Origin: Mesostigma viride
Taxonomy: Eukaryota; Streptophyta; Mesostigmatophyceae; Mesostigmatales; Mesostigmataceae
Length of the DNA: 61,099 bases
NCBI GenBank assembly: GCA_009746045.1
Contig: RPFO01000156.1
Coordinates: forward strand, 508,278-569,376
Direction: 5' to 3'
In this document: piece after piece, positions 33,368 through 45,324 of the stretch
How the letters are laid out: each line of letters begins with the position of its first letter
Numbering within the stretch: the first letter of the stretch is position 1
Notes under the pieces: model-generated
The model's database searches: none
Seen by the model: only the letters and a program-made list of their open reading frames with translations
Told to the model about the DNA's origin: nothing
Position numbers and translations under genes: made by a program

Positions 33368-33411
33368 GTTGCGGACCGGCCAGTTGGTCCGGTTGGTCCG
33401 GGCGCAACAAT
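33368..33411. repeat. Short perfect-end inverted repeat (TGTTGCG/CGCAACA)
   Basis: TGTTGCGGACC at the left and CGCAACA at the right enclose GGTCCGG repeats, predicting a stem-loop. It could be an LTR edge, a promoter dyad or chance. Confidence 0.4.
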
Positions 33412-34540
33412 GAAATTAATGGTGTCTTAGGCTTGCACTATTAGTCCGTAGGGCTTTGGGATTCATTTCGGTACTTAGTTGGTAATTGCCCTTTAGTCCG
33501 GGACTCTGTATGAAACTGTGATAGATTGAGTGATACGGACTAGTTATTTTGGGCCTAGATGCCAAACCGGGTCGGCCCTAGATGCCAAACCGAAATCGCG
33601 TCTGGGAGGTCGGCGCACGTGGCGCCGCGCCTGCTTATCCGTTCCGCCGTCACTAGCGCACCTAGGTGAAATTGGTCCGAGGACGATCGAAGTTCTCGTC
33701 CTCTTGGTTTGATGAATGTGAAGTGCAGCTATGCCTACACATTGAACCTGGGGCAACTATCCATTTGTAACTGTACAGGGTTTACCGCGCCTTTACAAGT
33801 GTGTATTAATTAGATTGGCATCAATTAAGTCGCGGTGCCAGATATCTCACGACCCCTGCATGTCGTGAAGCGCAAATTTCTGCATTACATAGGCCACATT
33901 GATTCTTCCTAATACCTGCACAGTTGATCGCTACGTAACTCAGTTTTATGTAAATATGCATGGGGACGTAACCAGAGCGGCGGAGGCTCATCATACGATG
34001 ACAGTCTAGAAGCTATAGGGTGGAATTCAAGGGGGATCGAGAAAGACACAGTCCAGAAACGCCCCAGGGGGATGTCCAGCAGCAGCAACCGCAGCTGAGC
34101 AACAGCCGCAGCAGCAACCACCGCAGCAGCAGCAACCTCAGCAGCAGCAACAACCACAGTCGCGACCACAGTTGCCGCCGCTGTATCCTTAGCAGACCGG
34201 GCACGAGAATCAAGGCACGTTGCACTACCGTTACCAGCAACCACCAAGGGCTGGGCTGGGCGCGGCCGCCCCATGGGACCTCCGCCGGCCCCAACACACA
34301 GGGACATGCGTAGAGCGGTGTGCTTTGGCAGTACTTCCCTACTACCCACGGCGTTGTGGAACTCCGACGATGAGGGTGATCGATGACACCAGGGCAGATA
34401 TAGAGGATTTGGCAACTTGGTAGTAGACGCGGATAACGAGGGACCTGAGGCACCGGGCCAGCCATCCGTCCCTCAACCGCCGCGGACACGGTCAGGGGGG
34501 AGCGGCAGCGCTAACGCACACGACGAGGGGACATATGCAC
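33412..34540. repeat. Unassigned DNA with CAG/CAA-rich segment
   Basis: At 34075-34175 a CAGCAG/CAACCGCAG-rich stretch would encode poly-Gln/Ser/Asn. Two near copies of GATGCCAAACCG lie near 33555-33585. No gene supported. Confidence 0.4.
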
Positions 34541-34559
34541 CACTTACAGCGACCTGCCA

Positions 34560-34700
34560 GTTAGGAATGATAACGAGTGATGTAGTATAATGCTTGAAAA
34601 ATGGATATGGTTGGCAATGAATTGCTTGCTCATCAGAAAATAGGTTTACCCTTTATCAACACGTGCCTATCACTGGCTGCGCCGCCAGTGACCGTTGGGT
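34560..34700. repeat. Dispersed repeat R3, copy 1
   Basis: Matches 37555-37690: both contain GTTAGGAA, TATAATGCTTGA, GCAATGAATTGCTTG and AATAGGTTTACCCTTTATCA, then CACTGGCTGCGCC. Both lie just right of CAG/CAACCG-rich DNA, so the repeat is probably longer and diverged. Confidence 0.7.
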
Positions 34701-35090
34701 GCAGACCGTTGGGCAGAGGCCGCGCACGATGACAGGCACCGGCAGTCTAGTCACAGCATCGTGTGATCACGGATCACTCCACTCTGCAGTACGTTCCATA
34801 TCTAGGATACTATAGTACTGTCCAATGGCAGGACACTACGTATACTGGGTACTGACATTTGTCACGTACCCAAAGTACCAACGTACCTATCTATACGGAA
34901 ACATATGTGACTCGACTAGCAGTCCTATCTGATTAGCCCATGTGGTATTTATATTCACATACCAACGTAGGTTTACAAGGCTTATTCATGCGTTGTACAT
35001 ATTAACTATGTGAAGGAGAATTAGCAGCAAAGCATGGAGACTAACTCCAGTTTTATTTCATTCTTTATTTCTTATGCAGGTCTGAACCCC
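34701..35090. other. Unassigned DNA
   Basis: No gene or repeat recognised. Confidence 0.35.
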
Positions 35091-35134
35091 AAACATTATT
35101 GTTATTGTTTTTAAGTTGATTAGGGCCCCCAAAA

Positions 35135-35295
35135 TAAACATGGATGTCTTGGCCAAGTTGGATACGGCTGGCTGTCTTGGCCAGGTTACTATTGGATTAC
35201 ACAGTAAATGAAGTGTATAGAGCTGGCTGTCTTGGCCAGGTATTGGATTACACATTAAATGAAGTGTATACAGCTGGCTGTCTTGGCCATCTAGG
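35135..35295. repeat. ~58-bp tandem repeat (GGCTGTCTTGGCC)
   Basis: Three to four copies built on CTGGCTGTCTTGGCCAGGT and ATTGGATTACACA.TAAATGA. One internal copy is shortened. Confidence 0.75.
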
Positions 35296-35299
35296 GTAT

Positions 35300-35880
35300 G
35301 ACAGATAGCATAAGGCTTGTGCCCTCAAGCTGAAAATGAAGATACAAATGAAACTGTTCAGCACCCACACCCCACAGCAAAAGTGTTGAATTTTTACAAC
35401 GCGCCCAGCAGTTAAAGAAACTGTGGCTGAACTGTGGTTCAGCCGGCACTGATTAATATCTACATAGGAAGTAGTAATATTAATCAATAGGTTTACGTTG
35501 CTGGTTATGGATACCAGCACAGAATGCACGAGAAACGTGAGAACCGTTGCCGAAGGTGCGAGGACACAGGTGCAGGGAAAGTGGTGCTACCAAGTGGCAG
35601 CGCCCTGCTCGTTATCTACTAATTGTGACGCTGTTGCCTCCAGATGACTGATAGGACAGATCATCTCACAATACTGCTGTCCTTCACTGTGGACCAGCAG
35701 ATCTCGGCTCGTTATCCGGCATAAATAGTCACATCAATGCCCTGTCACACAAGTCCTGTCACTATTTGTTACGTCTAATCAATAGGATTGAATAGACCGC
35801 AGTGTCGGAGACTAAATGTCCTATCGTACAACGTGACAAGACGTCGTATGCATGCCACACGTCACTTGAAGAACCACCGT
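35300..35880. other. Unassigned DNA
   Basis: No gene or repeat recognised. Confidence 0.3.
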
Positions 35881-36560
35881 GGAATCACCGAATCCAAGTA
35901 GAATGTAGCAGAACAGTATCTTGCTCATATCTCGAGCAATACTCATCAGAATGAACCCGTTTCTGGATTGTAGTAACCAGAAGTAGAATCTCTACAAGCC
36001 AAGTAGCTTAGTAGAATAACATTGCTTGCCAGGCAATCTTAACTCTAGCCCTTTCTTCTCTCTTAGAGCTTGGACGTAACAGCCATATTAACTCCAGCCC
36101 TTTCTTTCTTTTAGACCTGTTAGGCTTGGCAACACATATATAATTGAAAAACATGCAAAGCACTTGACATCCCTCCCAGCTCTCTGTAGTCTCTGCTCGG
36201 GATTAATCAAGCACCAAATTACAACACAGCTCAGCCATGACGAATTACAATGAATTCCCTATCCACTGAAAGTAGAAAGCCAAGTGTTAATTGGAGTAGC
36301 AGCTTGTGGATAACCATGCAGAATAATGACCAAAATTGCATCATCACCATAATGGCTCCTGATTGGAACCCCACCAGTTACCCACAAGACCTTATCAGGT
36401 AGACATTGATAGTTATCAGAACTGGCGCCCACCATGGACTGAGAAATAGCACATCACAGAATATATCAAGCACACGACAAACTCCCGTCCTCTGTCTGGG
36501 ACAAAACTAGGGGGACCTGTCGCCACCTCACCAGCAAGGTTGATCGATGGGTCAGCCAAT
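35880..36560 (+). mobile_element. LTR-like segment, copy 1
   Basis: A diverged match to 47100-47470. Shared phrases are CTCATATCTCGAG...CGGAATGAAC-type sequence, TTAACTCNAGCCCTTTCTT, CTTGACATCCCTCCC and ATTACAATGA-TCCCTATCC. Downstream, ACTGGCGCCCACCATGG (about 36421) could be a tRNA primer-binding site. No paired LTR was delimited, so the call is tentative. Confidence 0.4.
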
Positions 36561-37550
36561 CCCGGAAAATCTGCCTAAGCAGCCCGAGGGAATCGAACCC
36601 TGCCATATAAAATCCCTCTGGTTGAGACAAACCTCAAACTGAGGGCAAACTCCCAACCAACCAACATCATGCTCCATGACTAAGCATTGTGCAAACTCCG
36701 GGTGGTTTGTTTGGGTTAGGACATATTTGGGAGGCTTCAGGTCTGTCCTAAATGAAAATTTGAAAAACGTTTTTTTTGGATGCTGTGGACTTCCCAAAAT
36801 AGTCTGATAGAAGTTTTGGGCAAATTTTTGCATTGGTCGAGGAGTTTCAAGTCAATAATTGTGTTATATAATTTGACAAGTTGCCTTATATGCTGTAACC
36901 AAATGGGCATTCATTATGGAATCCATGGTATCTTATTATGAGTAGAGACAATTGCACGTACTCACAGCTTGTAATTTTGCATACTTAAATATTTAGTGAC
37001 GTGATTTTAATTGCAAAGGCTGGAATGTATCTACTACATGAGACATTATCAAGGAGGATTCTGCATATGGTCCATGTGGTTTTTTCCAGTTTCTGTCAGG
37101 GATTATATCGCGGCTTCGCGGAAAATGACTGACACTAGGGGCTCGTAAATCTCGGGCAAACCTTGAAATGCTCCATGACTGCGCAAATGGACATGGCAAA
37201 AAACTCACATGAGCACACTAGTAATGGTCTAGTAATGGTCTAGTAATGGTCATAGCAGCCGCAGCAGCGACAAACAACCTCAACAGACTCATGCACTCCA
37301 GGAATATAATTAATCACATCAGAATCAGAACATGCATTGGTGTTGACAAGTTACATCATGACGATGGTGGCAGCACTATACATACTGGCATGCATGGCAG
37401 AGAGTGAATCAAAAGCACGGCATATCAGCGGAGAAGCAGCAAAGGAAGCAGCAATGTTGGCAGCCATGGTGCACACATAGCAATCATTGGTAGCAACAAT
37501 GGTAGCAACCGCGACTTCATGTTTCCATAGCCTCCGGGGCTCCATCGCTA
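36561..37550. other. Unassigned DNA
   Basis: No gene supported. There is a short triple repeat of GGTCTAGTAAT at 37225-37250. Confidence 0.35.
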
Positions 37551-37554
37551 TAGT

Positions 37555-37690
37555 TAGGAAATGGGAATGAACGACGTATTATAATGCTTGAGAGCACTGA
37601 GAGCTGTGAGCAATGAATTGCTTGGTTCATTAGAAAATAGGTTTACCCTTTATCAACGTTCCTCTCACTGGCTGCGCCACCAGTGGCCGC
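37555..37690. repeat. Dispersed repeat R3, copy 2
   Basis: Second copy of the repeat at 34560-34700; see the shared phrases there. It leads directly into the GC-rich minisatellite. Confidence 0.7.
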
Positions 37691-37866
37691 GCGCGCGGAC
37701 GTAGGCGACTTGCTATAGGTGCAGCCGCGCCAGCGGCCGCGCGCGCGGGCGTAGGCGACTTGCTAGGTGCAGCCGCGCCGGTGGTCGTGAGTGCAGGCGC
37801 AGGCGAGTTGGCAGGTGCAGCCGAGCCGGTGGCCGCACGCGCGGGCGCACGCAAGTCACTTGCAGC
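37684..37866. repeat. GC-rich ~55-bp minisatellite
   Basis: Three to four imperfect copies of GGCGTAGGCGACTTGCTAGG followed by TGCAGCCGCGCC and GGCCGCGCGCGCG. Confidence 0.75.
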
Positions 37867-38269
37867 CTTAATTGTCATTCAGGGCGCGCACTGCTGCGCA
37901 CAAGTTGGTCGCCACCGCACGTGGGTTGCGCGTGGCTGTGCCGGTTGCCGCAGGCACAGGCGGCTTGCGCGTAGTTGTGTCGGCCGTGCCGCGCGCGCTG
38001 CCTCAGGCGAGCTGCGCTCACTTGCGCTCACTTGCGCTGGTCTGCGCAGCGTGCACCTCGGCACGCAAGCGGGACTCGGCAACGGCGATCTGAGACGCTT
38101 GCAGAGGAGGGACGGATACACCGGGGCATCCACAGATTTTCTTCCCCAAGCCTGGGAGGTCCACACACGTCACCGGTCGCCTGCTCTTCCCATTGAGCAC
38201 CCCAAAACATAGCCACCTTGCCATGTAACTTCCGTGTCCACAGCTGCCACTTGCCCAATGATGGAATCT

Positions 38270-39430
38270 TCTAGGACGGTTCACTGCACATGCGGCCGCC
38301 AACGGACTCGCGCGCAATCTCATAGAGCTGCACACAAGTTGTCCTACAAGGCAGAGCTTGCCACCCGGCCATCACCTGCTCCAAGATCGTTTGCCAGCAA
38401 CGTACAGCCATGCGCACCACACCCTTGGGAGTTGAAGCTAGCTGCCAGTCAATCGTCGGGTGACCTGAGTCCCTTGGCACCTGCTTGAGCGCGGTCAGGC
38501 ACGCAGCAAACAGCTTTTTCTTGGCATCCAAAGACACCAAGTGGCGCGAGGTGGGCTTCTTCGCCGGGATTCAATAGGTGAGGATGACCCCGGATGCTGC
38601 GATGGTGACTGTGTGGGAGTTTGCGGACGACTTGCTCGGTAGAGGCCATGTGGAGCTGTTCGGGTCCCACTGATGCCAACCATCGGTCATGCTCCTGGCA
38701 CGGTATACAGAGAGGACCATGCAGGTGAGGCTCGCTGCCCCCTCATCGGCAGGCTGCTCTACCTTCTTCACCACCCCCACCAATACGGGGGGCCAGGGGA
38801 CGTCGGTGTTGCAGAGCATTTGGCACGCGGGGTGCCAGTATATAGCACGACCGAGCCCTCCTTCAGCCCCTCCATACGCCGGTCATGCGCCACCTTGGCT
38901 GCATAGGCGGCATCTTCCTGCCGCCACTCATCAAGCGTGCGGCCTTCATGGCAGACAGGGTCCACGTGTGGCACCATCGCAGTGCAGCCTCGTTGACGAG
39001 CGCCATGTTGTCCAGTGCCACGGCAGGCTGCGGCCCTGCAGGGGCGGCACGGTCAGCGGCTGCCGCCATTTCAATGGCATACCGCCATGGCAGTGGGCAC
39101 CACTGAGTCTTCCGGCACGTCATCCACGGAGCGCGGGACCGGTGCAAAGAACTACTCGTTGCGTATCTGCATGTCCGCGCAGCCGGGCATGTCAGGTTTA
39201 AAAAAGATTCGCCCTTGGCCGCTGGGTAGGTCGAGAACCTTCTTCTTGATGCCCTTCATGAGCTTGGTGGTGATGAACTGCATGTCGATGGGAGCGGGAG
39301 GAGGAGCATCGGGCAGGCCATGCTTGGCCAGCAGGTCAGGGTCGACAGCACGCACCCCATACAGAGGCCTCCCCTTAGGATCATGTTTGTATGGGGCGAC
39401 CTTGACCTTATTTCGGTAGTCTCAAGTTGG
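38270..39430 (-). pseudogene. Unidentified decayed coding region
   Basis: Minus-strand pieces align end to end with frameshifts and stops. They are APIDMQFITTKLMKGIKKKV and FFKPDMPGCADMQIRNE (39420-39150), GRTLDEWRQEDAAYAAKVAH and GLKEGSVVLYTGTP (38960-38830), VLVGVVKKVEQPADEGAASL and TDGWHQWDPNSSTWPLPSK (38800-38650), and SLDAKKKLFAACLTALKQVP then VQLYEIARESVGGRMCSEPS (38540-38271). Together they would make a protein of about 380 residues. I do not recognise the family. It could be a transposon protein or a host pseudogene. It lies next to a Copia RNase H remnant on the same strand. Confidence 0.45.
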
Positions 39431-39489
39431 AGGAGAAGAACCGGGTCGTAACATCACCAAACTCAAAGCTCAAACTGGAATTGCTCAAC

Positions 39490-39936
39490 TCACACAGAGG
39501 AGCTCATCACCTTATAAAGACTTAGCTTATATTGCTCAGCCGACGTGTGAGACAACTTGGTCAAGGCATCTGAAGGATTCTCAGAACCTGGCAGATGTTG
39601 GATATCTACCAGACCTGCCAACTCCTTCAACAGGAGATAATCAAGATCTCTGCTCCTGGCCAACTGCTTTTGCACAAAATGGACCATGCCCGTGTTATCT
39701 GAAAGGATCAAGGTCTCCAGCTGAAGAGGATGAGGAGTCACTGAAGCCATAGCTAGCAACAGCTCCTTGATGTACAAAGTGGACTGAATCCCGATCACAA
39801 ATGGCTCTGCACTCAGAGACATCTGAACCCGCAGCAACCCTTCTTTGAAGACGACTGTACAGGCCACAAGACTAGGCCTATGTTGCTGAAGCACAAACCA
39901 GCCAGCTGACCTGCCTCTGACCTTAGAAACTTGCAT
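39490..39936 (-). pseudogene. Copia-type RNase H remnant
   Basis: A 148-residue open frame with IKELLLAMASVTPHPLQLET, LILSDNTGMVHFVQKQLARS, RDLDYLLLKELAGLVDIQHL and PGSENPSDALTKL. The order 'DN.....', 'R..D.....LREL', '.H.P...N.AD.LTK' is the C-terminal RNase H of Ty1/Copia elements. The upstream acidic residue is not conserved (IGIQSTLY where EAEY is usual), so it is probably inactive. The rest of pol is absent. Confidence 0.7.
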
Positions 39937-40017
39937 GCTATAGTTGTGCTCCTGAGTGGCATCTATCCGCTGGCCGGTAGTCGCCGGCCTGGGCGCCTAG
40001 TCAGGTCACTAGGAACT

Positions 40018-40365
40018 CGCGACTGAGAAAACTGAGATTTCCTGAGATTTCCTGAGAAAAAAACTGAGATTTCCTGAGATTTCCTGAGATGTCCTGAGAT
40101 TTTCTGAGATTTCCTGAGATTTTCCTGAGATTTCCTGAGATTTCCTGAGAAAGTGACCTGAGATTTCCTGAGATTGGCCTGAGAAAATTGGCTTTTTCTC
40201 AGGAAATCTCAGGAAATCTCAGGGCTAAGTGGAAACTGAGATTTTACGTGGACACTGAGATTTTTTTTTTTCAGGCTGAAAATCTCAGGGCATTTTCTCA
40301 GGCGCTGAAAATCTCAGGGCATTTTCTCAGGCGCTTAAAATCTCAGGGCATTTTCTCAGGCATGC
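40018..40365. repeat. Left subterminal CTGAG/CTCAG array
   Basis: About twenty CTGAGATTTC-like units in direct orientation, followed by about nine CTCAGG units in inverted orientation (TTTTCTCAGG, AAATCTCAGG), able to fold back. Confidence 0.9.
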
Positions 40366-41290
40366 CATTGCCAGAATTAAATGTGTATTCTAACAAGCAT
40401 AACACCATCATGCAATAAATCCAACAATTCATTAATGAATTAAATACGTTATTAGCACATCTTGTGGTATTAGGCGTGGCATTCATGGCATCACGCTGTT
40501 TGATAGTAATGAACTTATGTTTCATTGTGGCATTCTGTGACTCATCATTTCAATACCATCAAAATATAAAACATCGACTCAAAACTGCTCTCATCCTATT
40601 TCTGGATTGCTAGCTGATGGCTCATGGCCATATAACAGCTGGCATGCCAGAGCCCAGCAACGGTGGTTTCACTCAATATTGATGTGTACGTCTTCTCGTC
40701 GAGCTTGTATGCTCCACGATCTGCATCAAGTCATCCCCCAAAGAAAGAAAGCATACAGAAAGCAAGGAGTTAAATTTACAAACATGATAATAATGCCATA
40801 TGCAACATGATATTCCAAGAATGATATAGAAGGCGGGCATGCTGCCATGCATTGCGTGACTGCGTGCAGGCGTGCAGCTAGGTGTGCGTGCGTGGGCGAG
40901 TGCGTGCAGTTGTGCATGAGTGCGTTTGTGCAGGCGTGCCTTGGCGGGTGGGTTGATGGCTGTGTGCAGGCGTGCGTGCGTGAGTGGGTGCGTGAGAGTG
41001 TGCAGCTATGTGTGCGTGTGCGTGCACTTGTGCATGTGCGCGTTTGTGCAGGCGTGCCTTGGTGGGTGGGTTGATGGCTGCGTGCATGCGTGCGTGCGAG
41101 GGTAGGTGCGTGGGAGTGTGCAGCTAGGTGTGCGTGCGTGCAGTCGGTGGGCGTGGTGAAGTCTCCGGGGTGTCGCTGTGGACATGGGTGGGGCACTGGA
41201 CTCGTGGGTGATACCGTTGTGGGAGGTGAATTGGGTGGGTACTCGTGGTCCTGGGTATTGTAGAGTGTGTGTGTGTGTGTGTGTGTGTTG
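40366..41290. repeat. Interior DNA with ~125-bp GC/GT-rich tandem repeat
   Basis: 40870-41145 contains a little over two copies of a unit with TTTGTGCAGGCGTGCCTTGG and GGGTGGGTTGATGGCTG, rich in GTGCGTGC. Otherwise no gene. A (GT)n run lies at 41264-41288. Confidence 0.65.
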
Positions 41291-41299
41291 GACTATTGG

Positions 41300-42690
41300 G
41301 GGGACCCCCCCCTTTGGCGGGGGTCATGGGGGACATTGTTATGGGTTGATTATGTAGTAGTTGTGAGTCGCAGTTGTAGGTAGCTCGTGCGTAGGTCACA
41401 GGTTCGTGTGAGGGTTGGGGATGCTTGGGTTGCGTGGGTGGCTTGGGTATGGTACGTAGGCGGGCTTGCCGGTGGTCGGTGCAGCAGTGTCAGTTATGGT
41501 TGAGTGGACAGCTGATTGGTTGCCCCGGAGGCCGGGGTGGATGGTTATGCTTCACGTGGATGGTGGGGTGGAGTCATCGTATGTTGGGGCAGCGGGGGGC
41601 GGGGTGGGCGGGGTGCAGTGGTGTAGGGGAACCTCGTTGTGGGGCGGTAGGTTTGTTTAGTAGGTGGTTTGTTATGTTGGTGTGGAAGGTGGTGTATGTA
41701 ATACGGAAGGGTGGTAGTCAGATAGGTTGGTTTGGGGGGACTCAAGGTGGATGGTCGGGTGGGTCATCGGATGGTTTGGGGGAGGAGGGCGGTGTTACGG
41801 TGTTGTGGGGGACCTCAGCGTGGGGGCGAGAGTAGTCCGTAGTCAGGTGGGGATGGATAACGGCATGTGGATGTCTGTGACGTATATTTGTGGGTGGGGC
41901 GGGTATGGAACAGGCAGGGGAGTGGGGCGAGTGGGAGTTAGCGGGGTGGAGGGTGCTGGCATTGTGGCGGGATGGTTGGAGGCACACGGACACACGTAAT
42001 GGCAAGAGTAACTGCATGCATAGCAACATTGGACCAGCTGTTCCTAGAACATCTGCAACCCTCAGCATGCAACAACCAACAGCAACTGACAACTGCCGAC
42101 AGTGACAACGTTAGCAAGATGTGACGCCAAGTCCACTGGAGACCCCGATGTAATTTCAGGTGGTTCCCAGTCCTGCCGTGTACTTCACTTAATTCGGGGC
42201 CGCACACTTCGTTTGGTGCAGCAAGGGCTCGTGGCCGGTATGGTGGTAGCCGGTAGGCTTGATTGCCATGGATATCCGGCGTGGCGGAGGGGCCGCAGGG
42301 AGCGAGGCACCATGGAGGAGGCGATGGAGCGATTGAAGAAATGTAGGCAGTAGCCCGGTGCCCAGCAGCAGCGGAAGTGGAAATATTGCTTGACGCGGTG
42401 CGTGCGGTGGGATGGGTAGGCACTGCCTGCCATCACCCGGACATTTCCTGTTACGGCACAGCCCGCAGTCGGCCATATTGGAGCAGACGGGCCTTGCTGC
42501 GAATCGAGGGCGTGATATTGCACGGGAAAAATCATGCCGAGAGTCTCAGGGCGTCTCGCATGGCGACAGCTGCAGCGTGAGGGCCGACAAGCTCGAGATG
42601 CAGGTCTCGTCGGTACATGTGGGCCACTGGTGAGGTCGCCAATGTGATGGAGCCCTCTCCATCGTGCCAGTCGGACATCACTCAACAGCC
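41300..42690. repeat. Dispersed repeat R1, copy 2
   Basis: Counterpart of 16640-18045, without the SINE-A insertion (empty site at 41449-41464) and with an extra roughly 235-bp block near 42255-42490 (CTTGATTGCC...GAGCAGACGGG). Confidence 0.8.
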
Positions 42691-43190
42691 AACAACGATC
42701 TTTTGTGCGACCAGCAGCCTCCGAATTCCCTAAGTCCGGACTCCGGACGCAGCGCCCCTCTCCAACGGACTGCACGCGGAAATTTGAAATTCAGCCCGAA
42801 GGGCACGCGCCGCGCCAGAGCTGGCACAGGAAGTGGACGTTGCACGTGAATTGGAGAACGCCACCGTGACAAAGACCAAGGCGATAACGGCAGGTACGCA
42901 GCCTTGGCAGCGCCATAATTTTACTTGGACACCATGCGCGGTGCTGTAGGCAGCCATATATATATATCATTCACAGTGACTCGATGTAAAGTCGGGTGGT
43001 GTAATAGCGACATCACCGGGCCCGCTACGTTTTTTGTAGCGGGCCCGGCACCAACCAAGTGACGTGACTCTGCCAGATGATGATTTGATAACGCAGATGA
43101 TTTGATAACGCAGTTCAGCATTATCAAACGTGAACGTCAAGCACTCAATCGGCGAGTTTTTCGTGAGCCAGGAAGCGCTCTTCTCTAGGT
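42691..43190. other. Unassigned DNA
   Basis: No gene recognised. A dyad CCGGGCCCGCTAC/GTAGCGGGCCCGG at 43016-43049 forms a strong potential hairpin with a T-rich loop. Confidence 0.45.
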
Positions 43191-43192
43191 AT

Positions 43193-43880
<688 letters not shown>

Positions 43881-44028
43881 TTGTCATGCTAATGTAATGC
43901 AGAAAACCGCAATTCAGGCAGCAAGGTAGCAGCCATGTTGATTTTGATGATGATGATGATGATGACTTGGTTTAGGTGGTCTTTTGAACTTGTTGATTTT
44001 AATGAAATAAGTTTACCTGTGCGTGGTG

Positions 44029-44772
44029 TTGATTTGTCAGTTTGCTACGCCTTTGGTTGTCATGTTGACGTTTGTCATGTTAACATTTGTGGACATTTTG
44101 TCATGTTAACAATTTTTTTGGCCTTCGTTTGACATTTCTTGACACATCACCTTGGTTTGTCAGTGTATTGACATTTTTTTCCGTGTTGATATGTTGATAT
44201 TTCAAAGATTGTCAAGGTTTTGTCAACCTTTCAACATTCTGTCAAGGTTTGTCAAGCCTTTGATGTTATCATGTCAAGCTTTTGTCAAGTTCTGTCAAGG
44301 TTTGTCAAGGTCATGTCAGTTGATATGTCAAGAATCTATATTACTAATTTGGCAATGTAAGGTAATCCGACACTATTCAGGGCATCACCGAGTACGCGGC
44401 CAATCCAGAAGGGGCGGACTGACTGACCACCAATCCGCGCCAAGCGCACGGAAGAACTGCCAACCAATCCGCGCAAAGCTCCCAGCGAGCGAAGCGAGCG
44501 GCCGCTTTAGCGGCCTCCTCTCTGGAGGGCAGCGAAGGAGACCGTCAGTCCGTCACGATTCCTCTCCGGAGTGCAGCGAAGGAGTACGCTTCTACGAACT
44601 ACAGTATGCGTCTACAGCGGGCAGCGGGCAGTCCCTCCATGGTCTCTCTACCGCCAAAAATTGATTAAATTTTTTTTTTTTTTGGCTGTGTGAAGCCAGC
44701 GGGTCACACTAGAACTATTTGACAATTCTTGACAAACAATTGTCAAAGTTTGTCAACACTCCGTTCCTAGTG
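44029..44772. mobile_element. Second CACTA-like right end with TTGACA/TGTCAA array
   Basis: A dense array of TTGTCAA, TTGACA and GTCAAGG motifs (44029-44334 and 44713-44760) ends at GTTCCTAGTG (44772), whose reverse complement CACTAGGAAC equals the terminus of the CTGAG element. The array is split by a Helitron-like insertion. The matching left end is not identified in the window. Confidence 0.5.
44335..44712 (+). mobile_element. Helitron-like non-autonomous element, copy 1
   Basis: Starts TCTATATTACTAATTTGGC after an A and ends AGCCAGCGGGTCACACTAG. The 3' GGCT...AGCC hairpin lies just upstream of the terminal CTAG, as in Helitrons (5' TC, 3' hairpin plus CTRR). It is followed by A rather than the usual T. 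378 bp, GC-rich middle with GCGAGCGAAGCGAGC, no coding. It shares both ends with 57158-57793. Confidence 0.7.
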
Positions 44773-44788
44773 TGGCAGCGAGGATGGC

Positions 44789-45163
44789 ATGCCTGCACCA
44801 AGGAAGAGGAGGGGTAAGCAGCCTGCAGCAGAAACTGATTCCTCCATCTGCAGCGGCAGTGATAATGGTAGCCAAGAGGATGTGGCTCCACCTAGCAGCG
44901 ACAGTGATGACCCATGCAGCTACAATGCGTCTGAACCTGCACGGGGAAGCGTGGACGGAGGGGGAGAGGAAGGAGGCAGCCTGCAGCAGAAAATGCTGCT
45001 GATTCTGCCCGTGGTGGCGATGGCCGCGAGTATGCGGCTGAACCTACGCGGGGGAATCGTGGGCAGAGGGGGAGAGGGGGTAGGCAGCACAAGAATGTGG
45101 CTGAACCTAGCCGGGGCGACCTTGCACCAACGAGGAGAAGTGCAAGGGCGTATGGAAAAGTGA
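44789..45163 (+). other. Unidentified ORF, basic then acidic/Ser-rich
   Basis: 124 residues starting MPAPRKRRGKQPAAETDSS, then a Ser/Asp-rich stretch (SGSDNGSQEDVAPPSSDSDD). The nuclear-signal-like KRRGK and composition resemble the N-terminus of some transposase or gag proteins. The DNA contains internal repeats of CTGAACCT-CGCGGGG-type blocks. It lies between the two CACTA-like right ends. No domain recognised. Confidence 0.3.
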
Positions 45164-45324
45164 GCTACGCTGAAGCAGATTGTAGCAACTCGTCTAGTGA
45201 CTGAAATTGATGTTCTTATTAAACTTGAAGAGCTGTACTCCAACTGCACAAGAAATTATTATAATTTGTAATCAAAGTGATTTCTGGTTGCGTGGTATGA
45301 ATGCGATTTCTCTGTGTGCATGAG

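Noticed and set aside
32922-33413. Possible Copia GAG-pre-integrase (CRLGHLQMG)
   Set aside because: Only a five-residue resemblance; the expected zinc-binding HHCC pattern is absent.
36575-36610. tRNA T-loop-like sequence GGTTCGATTCCC on the minus strand
   Set aside because: No matching acceptor stem, D arm or anticodon arm could be built upstream, so it is not a tRNA.
44706-44715. CACTAGAAC as another CACTA terminus
   Set aside because: It coincides with the 3' CTAG end of the Helitron-like element and is better explained by that.
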